64,000 nt of DNA from Agapanthus africanus (lineage: Eukaryota > Streptophyta > Magnoliopsida > Asparagales > Amaryllidaceae). The notes under the pieces were generated by a model. The model saw only the letters and a list, made by a program, of their open reading frames with translations. It did no database searches and was not told where the DNA came from. A program made the position numbers and the translations under genes. This document shows positions 58,339-64,000 of this stretch, in pieces (positions within the stretch are counted from its first letter, which is position 1; every line of letters begins with the position of its first letter). The DNA lies in assembly GCA_030015575.1 (NCBI GenBank), contig JASDDO010000016.1, positions 112,425,241 through 112,489,240 of the forward strand, read 5' to 3'.

Positions 58339-58782
58339 TGCGTCTGGTGCGCACGGCAATCAAAATCCATATACGTGTGCCATACAAGTGCACAGAAATA
58401 AGATCTAAGTGCATCGGGTGTGCACAAAGCATCTGTCGTAGGCAACGTGTGTGCCTGACAGCAAAATCAGGTGCATCTGACATGCACGAAAAAAAATCTC
58501 GATTTAGTGCATCTGGTGTGCACCAAAATCGCATCTCAAGACATGCGCTCAACATGCGCGAAAACCCAAAACCAGCGGCATCCATCATGCACGAAATCAT
58601 GAAATCCAATATCAAGCGCCGAACATGCGTAAAATCAAATCAGGCGCACAAAACAAATATCGAGTATCACTATCGAAATCGAAGTCCAGTGCATCTAAGT
58701 GCACAAAAGGCGTATCACTGCACTGCAAGCATATATAAACTATACAGAGTGCAGGAACCAAATCATGTGCGTGCATACGCAC
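58339..58782. repeat. Array of short inverted repeats with core GTGCA...TGCAC
   Basis: Clear members are 58339-58353 (TGCG/CGCA), 58409-58425, 58471-58487 (GTGCAT-CTGAC-ATGCAC), 58507-58523 (GTGCA-TCTGGTG-TGCAC), 58689-58704 and 58767-58782 (GTGCGT-GCAT-ACGCAC). Weaker ones lie between. Several share the loop TCTGGTG. Confidence 0.7.
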
Positions 58783-59774
58783 AAAATCAACTCAAATGTC
58801 TAAAACCGTAAAATCACAAACATGTGAAACCAATGCACGGAGACGATATCAAGTGCAACACTGTGCAAAGATCGTAAATCCTCAATCATCAAAATCAAAT
58901 CATGCGAATAAATCACCCAAAACATCGAAATCAAATCATGCGAATAAATCACCCAAAACATCGAAATCAATAATGGCGGAATAGTACCGCTCAAGTGCAT
59001 CCTCTAAGAATCTCGGGCTAACTGTCGCGGTCACTAGTGGGACGTCTCGTTGATGATCATGAACTCTGGCCTGCTGGTGTGCGTAACAATGACCACTCCT
59101 GGGTCAAGGTCTTCACTGTGAATTACCAGTCTCTCGGTCCATCGGCTCATCGGCCCTGTCAGGTGTGCTAACGGGGATGATCCCGTTCTGGCACTTCTCT
59201 GGTCATCTCTCGGTCAATCATCGCGACCACTCGTAAGACAGCATATCACTGGCGTCGGCCTCTGGCTCTCTGAATGTACGTAACATATCTGATCCTAGGT
59301 GCAAGTATCATTGCAGCAGTGTCCTGGAAGGAATCCTGCTCATGGTCTCTTCCATGTCTCGTCTCTGCCAACTTTCCGGAAGTCATCGTCCTTTCCTATA
59401 TCTGCATCTTGCTCTGGAACGGCTGCATACCCATCGCGACTCCTTCTGAAATGTATATCCAGTACTCTGCCTCGGCATGCGCATCGCATCTCTGATGTCG
59501 GCGGAGGGGAACATCATCATATCCAGATCTTGTACGAACCTCTTACTTCACTTTTCTCTAATGTCGTCTGCTTTGGACTCGTCTCGTCGCGGCTGCATGG
59601 ACTGAGCTCCAACGGCTATCCTCGTATCGGGAGTCTCCCAAGAAATGCATCTCACCACCTAGCATCCGAATTAAGTCGAGCCATCCGATCGAGTCATCAA
59701 AATCTCATAATCCCCCAAGAGCTCAACATCTTGGGCACAGTTTAATAGTACCGAGTACATACTACAGCATCGAT

Positions 59775-59916
59775 GGTCCAGCCGTAGAAGGGCAAACCCA
59801 AGCCTCACTAATGGCGCCGTAGAACTGCCGCAAACCCGAAGGTTCAAAGGCTTTCACACGGTCATTAAGTCGAGTTAGGGTTTCATTCTTCTAGAGGGTC
59901 CATAGAATTGCCTGCA
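59775..59916 (-). repeat. Block shared with copia element E (G copy)
   Basis: It runs from 'ggtccagccgtagaaggg' through 'cgccgtagaactgcc' to 'cttctagagggtccatagaa' and matches 37432-37577 with small indels. Confidence 0.75.
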
Positions 59917-60667
59917 TGTCTTTCCGAATACTTTAAACTTGGAATAATAGGTTGCTGACCTTCGATCGTCTCTGTCGACTCTCAACGTCTCCGCGTGAAG
60001 TCGTCTCTAGCTGGAATCAATCTATCTGATGACCTCGCATCGGCGTAGCGAACGAACCACATGTCCTAGTCATTCATCCTTAGTAACTAGCGACCTTTTA
60101 TCATCTCTTAGTATAACTCGTACTGCAATAGCTCCGACATCTGGGGCGATATACCGTCGTCCGCAGCAACAACTGGCTCACTCGTCCGCACGCTGAATAG
60201 TGCCTCAATCATCATGAGTAAGCAATACACCAACGGTCATCAAAATCTGGCTGGCCTCTATCATTGGCTCAATCCTTTAGTGTCGATCAGCACATCCGAG
60301 TAACCTCATAAAGGCGATCCGCCAAACGCTCGTGGTGCGGAAACACAGTAAAAAGACACATCTCCGCAATCGTGTGTCGCCAGAATTTCGCCCTGGTCAG
60401 TCCTTGTTCGTGACGAGCTCGTGCTGACCGCAACTCTAGCTGTAGCTCTCCATGCCCGTAATCGTGGCAGCAAAACCATAACTGGTACTGATGAGGCTAG
60501 ATCGGAATGAATATAATACTGAGCAAAGAAATGTACATCCTAAGGCTTCTTAAGTGGAGTAGCGTATCGTAAATATGCCGCGGAACATACCTACGGTACG
60601 TCACTCTACTTTAGTCACCTATTCCATCAACCAAGGGTCATCCTACGCTCCGAAGGTAAAACCTAAC

Positions 60668-60679
60668 GCTCTGATACCA
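60668..60679 (-). other. Primer-binding site of element G
   Basis: GCTCTGATACCA on the plus strand is TGGTATCAGAGC in sense, separated from the LTR by AAGT exactly as in F. Confidence 0.88.
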
Positions 60680-60683
60680 ACTT

Positions 60684-63600
60684 TGTCACGTCCCGAAAGT
60701 ACGGAATATGACCGACACTTAAACTACGAACGTCTCGAGGCGTACGTAATCTAAGTAAGCCGAAAACCCAGAAATCCAAACCAAGAAAGGTAGTAGAGTG
60801 AAGGAAAACCAATTTAAAACAAGTAGTTTTAATAGCATAAGCCGAATTATGCGTTTTTTTTTAAAAACATCAAATATTTCCCGAAAATTTCGGCAGTCTC
60901 CTTTGTAAATACTGGCCCCCAAACAGGATACAACATGAATAGTATACGAAATCAATAAAAAGGCATCCCCAAGCGGGAGCTAGCTCTTCGTCAATCGACG
61001 GTCACAACCACATAAGAAATATAATATACAACGCCAAGGGTGAGGATCAAAACTCAAAAGGAAACGCAAAACAACAAGAAATCCACAGAAATACAACGCG
61101 CGACTCTAAGGTCGAAAGAATAACATCACTGGTCTCTATCTCAAAAATAAATGCATGTTTGGTTGATGGAACTTTTAGATACAACAGAATAATGATATAC
61201 AAGATATATAATGGGGGTACGATACAAGTAAACCCACCTACTAGCAAATCATCCGAAGGAAACTATGCCCGCAAAGCCGTAATGAAACCTGTACGGCAAA
61301 CCTATAAGAAACTGGGGCACAACGGGGGTGAGTTGCCAACTCGTGAATAGAAAAACATCTACGAAAAGAAATCGCATAAATAACGCAACCTAGGTCAAAG
61401 ATCATAATATAACCTCAAATATATGTATAACATGCAACCTATAACAATGGCTAGGGTGATATCTAACCCGAGTGTAATCTCATGTGCCCGTGTCAGTGCC
61501 TCAGGTAGCGATATATCATATGAATGAGGTATGAATGCATGAAAACAGAATACATGTAAATGAAGAAACTGTTTTCATAATTTAGTGAGATTTCCTTTGT
61601 ATTTTTTAAATGAGGTATCATAAATGAAATCAGCATCAACAGTGTCTAGCATCGACACAAAACATAAATCTCAATGTCTCAAAATCTCAGGCTCCGGCTA
61701 TCCGGACTGGCCTGTATCATCAAATCTCAGTACCTCAATATCTCAAAATCTCAATGTCTCAATCTCAATATCTAGGACGCCGTCAGTCCAGACCGGCCCC
61801 TACCATCCATCTCAAGACCACGACGGTATCCTCCGGATATCCGACGCATCGGGTAATATCACCGGTCGGTAGTGCTCCCCTGCCAGGCTCAACGTCAACA
61901 ACACGATCCTCTTGCCCCGGGGTACCGCACCGGGCCCACCATGTACCCGAAACGGTTCCTCCACTCCTCGAATCGGGTCTCGAAATCCATCAGCAAACTC
62001 ACGGTGGACGACTCATACATCATGGGAAAACCACGCTTTTTATTTTAAAAGAGTGAAAAGGTTTATTTATGTTTTTGCGGTTTTCCTCCAAATCCAAGAA
62101 ATCTCATGAAATCTGAATCCAAGTCATCAATAGCATGTAAACAGTGAATATAGGCATGAGAATCCATGAATACGCCATAACAATGAATAACAGTATGCAT
62201 GAAGTGACAAGTAATAGCTACAATGTTTAAACTAGCTTATAATACAAGCAACTAATCATCATGTCAAAACTACTAGTTAACAAGCTACATTAGGCGATAA
62301 TATTTTCTAAGGTGTGCGTGACATGGCAATTACCGATGAAGATGTGTATGAGCCGACAAGCAAGTGTATGTGATACATACGCATCCTCGGTAATGGTGCT
62401 GGTGTCCTAACAGTATGATATCAACAATGCAATAAGAAATTATAATATAAGTATGAGATGCGGAGCGAACAGTAATAATGAGCGGGAGCTAAATACTAAA
62501 CACAACGATAACTAATCTGCATTACCCTAATATAAATCCTACAAATGGTGCCTTTCGAAATAACACGAATCATAGGGTTTTGAAAATAGAGGCTACGGTG
62601 TTTTTATGAAAAGATGCGTCTTTTGAAATATCCGTAGGATCCCTTGGGCTGTCTTTTAAAATACCCATGATTCGTTAGTTTTTGAAATAGGTAAGAATCG
62701 AATCTAATCTAACATCTAAACTAAACTAAAGGACTAAGTTAACAAGCTGGACTGCAGGTAAGGAAACCGCCTAACATCTGAGTCGATACATGTACATACC
62801 TGTATATATATATTAGTCGGTGATCCCGCCTCAATAATATCATATCCGATACCATATCTATAACCAGACATCCCAAGTCAAGAGTGCGGATCAATCATCA
62901 AAATATAGCTCGTACGTAAATCTGTCGTACGGCATCCCCAAATCTGGGTACGGGTCAATATCACATTCATCATACTATTCACCTGGTATCCTCTTTATCA
63001 AATATCATGATCGGGGTACTGATCTACGTCTAGTACAATACTGATACCGCCTAAGTATGCATGGACATGTGTGAAACACTACGTCAAAGAGCCGCTACAA
63101 CGTCATGTCGTATCTCAAATACGAATCCTGCCATATCACCGAAGTCACAACCTCAATACAAATCTCATCGACTCATCTCAAACCCAAGTATCATTCTTAA
63201 ATCCGTATGTGAACACATAGTCCCATACCCATGTGAACACATAACTATATATTCCCGTATAAGCACGAATGAAAGAAGAAAGTATGCAAGTATGGGTTGG
63301 TGTGTGCATGTGTGGTGCGACCACTACTCTAGGATTTCGCGACACTAAATATCCAAGAACACCAAATATCCATATTATCATCAATATACTCAAACAATAT
63401 ATATATGTGTTTATACGTATTAGTATACATCACCACGAACTGCGGGGGTGCTATACGCCATCCACCCGACTTCTCCCCGTAGATATAAATCTACTCACCT
63501 GGTCCTCGCTCGCCGGTGCCGACGTCGCCATGCGCTTGCTTGTCGTCTCGAAGTCCACATGGGTACCTACATATCATAACGCACCGTATCGCATTATAAT

Positions 63601-64000
63601 CCGACTCATGACCAAAACGACACACGAAACCCACATAGGTCAAAACCTATGGTTGCTTTCACAAATCGACCCAAAAACCCTCGACGTCAGCGTACAAACG
63701 CCAAACCATCGAGAAAGCTCCCAACACACTCATTTGTACAATTACAAGCACTAATTATAATATAAAATAGCTTAAAATTCACAAAAAACCCCAATTTCAC
63801 TTAAAAAGTCATTTTCCCGAAAATCTAGCAAGCACAAATCACCGTTTTAGTACAAAACTCGATGTATAAACGAATCTAGCGGCCACAATATTCACTAAAT
63901 ATCTTAAATAAGTCATAAAAACAATTCCCATAATTTAATCTCATTAAATTCCAAAAACCCTAAAATTCTAGTTTACAAAATACCTAAATTTTAACAATTT
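60684..64000 (-). repeat. 5' LTR of element G, incomplete at the window edge
   Basis: 3317 bp are present, matching 53094 to about 56430 of the 3' LTR with scattered substitutions and small indels. The outer end lies beyond 64000. Confidence 0.93.

Larger units (their letters stand above)
57697..60667 (-). other. Non-coding interior of element G
   Basis: About 3 kb lie between polypurine tract and primer site. There is a cluster of short GTGCA/TGCAC inverted repeats (58339-58782), a 36-bp direct duplication (about 58892-58963), the block shared with copia E (59775-59916) and segments shared with F (60400-60667). No frame over about 160 codons and no motif of a retrotransposon protein was found on either strand. 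Confidence 0.75.
53094..64000 (-). mobile_element. Ty3/gypsy element G, LARD-like, runs off the window
   Basis: In sense (minus): 5' LTR 64000-60684 (incomplete in the window), spacer AAGT, primer site 60679-60668, about 3.0 kb of interior, polypurine tract 57696-57684 and 3' LTR. No gag, protease, RT or integrase is readable in the interior. LTRs over 4 kb with a short non-coding interior match the published description of LARDs such as barley Sukkula. The LTR is related to that of F. Confidence 0.9.

Overview
This window is plant nuclear DNA made almost entirely of nested LTR retrotransposons. The evidence for a plant is: copia polyproteins of the Angela/BARE-like type, primer-binding sites complementary to initiator Met-tRNA (TGGTATCAGAGC...), a Tat-type Ty3/gypsy fragment, very long gypsy LTRs, and one exon-like piece of a plant GH3 beta-glucosidase. 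I see no intact host gene, no tRNA or rRNA, and nothing bacterial. It reads like gene-poor, methylated heterochromatin of a large plant genome. The species cannot be told from the sequence. Element letters below are mine.

Layout. Left nest (1-24275): an old copia element Z (pol at 1-1844 and 21761-22110, 3' LTR 22122-24275) was hit by copia A (1845-21755, duplication GATGG). A was then hit by copia B (8437-18659, duplication ATGTC). B is complete, with two 2112-bp LTRs and one gag-pol reading frame broken by only two stop codons. Z itself sits in a reverse-strand copia leader fragment, D (24276-25671). A Ty3/gypsy element F follows (LTR 25672-28973, primer site, about 1 kb of internal sequence), ending at a breakpoint near 30030 against reverse-strand copia E (30031-40292, distal end of its 3' LTR missing). 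From 40293 to 44346 lie unassigned AT-rich DNA and a G-rich low-complexity block. A GH3 exon (44347-44550, minus) abuts a Tat-type LTR fragment (minus), followed by a Tat gag-pol fragment (plus, to 46857). Right nest: copia C (5' LTR 46858-48965, same family as A) is interrupted at 53094 by reverse-strand gypsy element G, which has a 4590-bp LTR, only 3.0 kb of non-coding internal DNA and a second LTR running off the window at 64000.

How the parts relate. B is the only copia copy that looks close to autonomous. A and C share an internal region in which gag, protease and most of integrase are replaced by non-coding tandem-duplicated DNA, plus the same damaged pol remnant. That pattern indicates a non-autonomous family copied by proteins supplied in trans. 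G has the dimensions of a LARD (long LTRs, non-coding interior).

Most interesting signal. The untranslated leaders of copia A, B, C, D and E (about 2 kb between primer site and gag in B) carry position-conserved inverted repeats whose stems are kept while the bases change. They are a GC-rich hairpin 186-198 nt after the primer site, an AT-rich hairpin with compensatory changes, and a small tetraloop hairpin present three times per leader (14 copies seen). All were paired by eye. They suggest a structured RNA module, possibly for packaging or dimerisation, shared by autonomous and non-autonomous copies. A further oddity is a roughly 145-bp block shared between the copia E leader and the interior of gypsy G.
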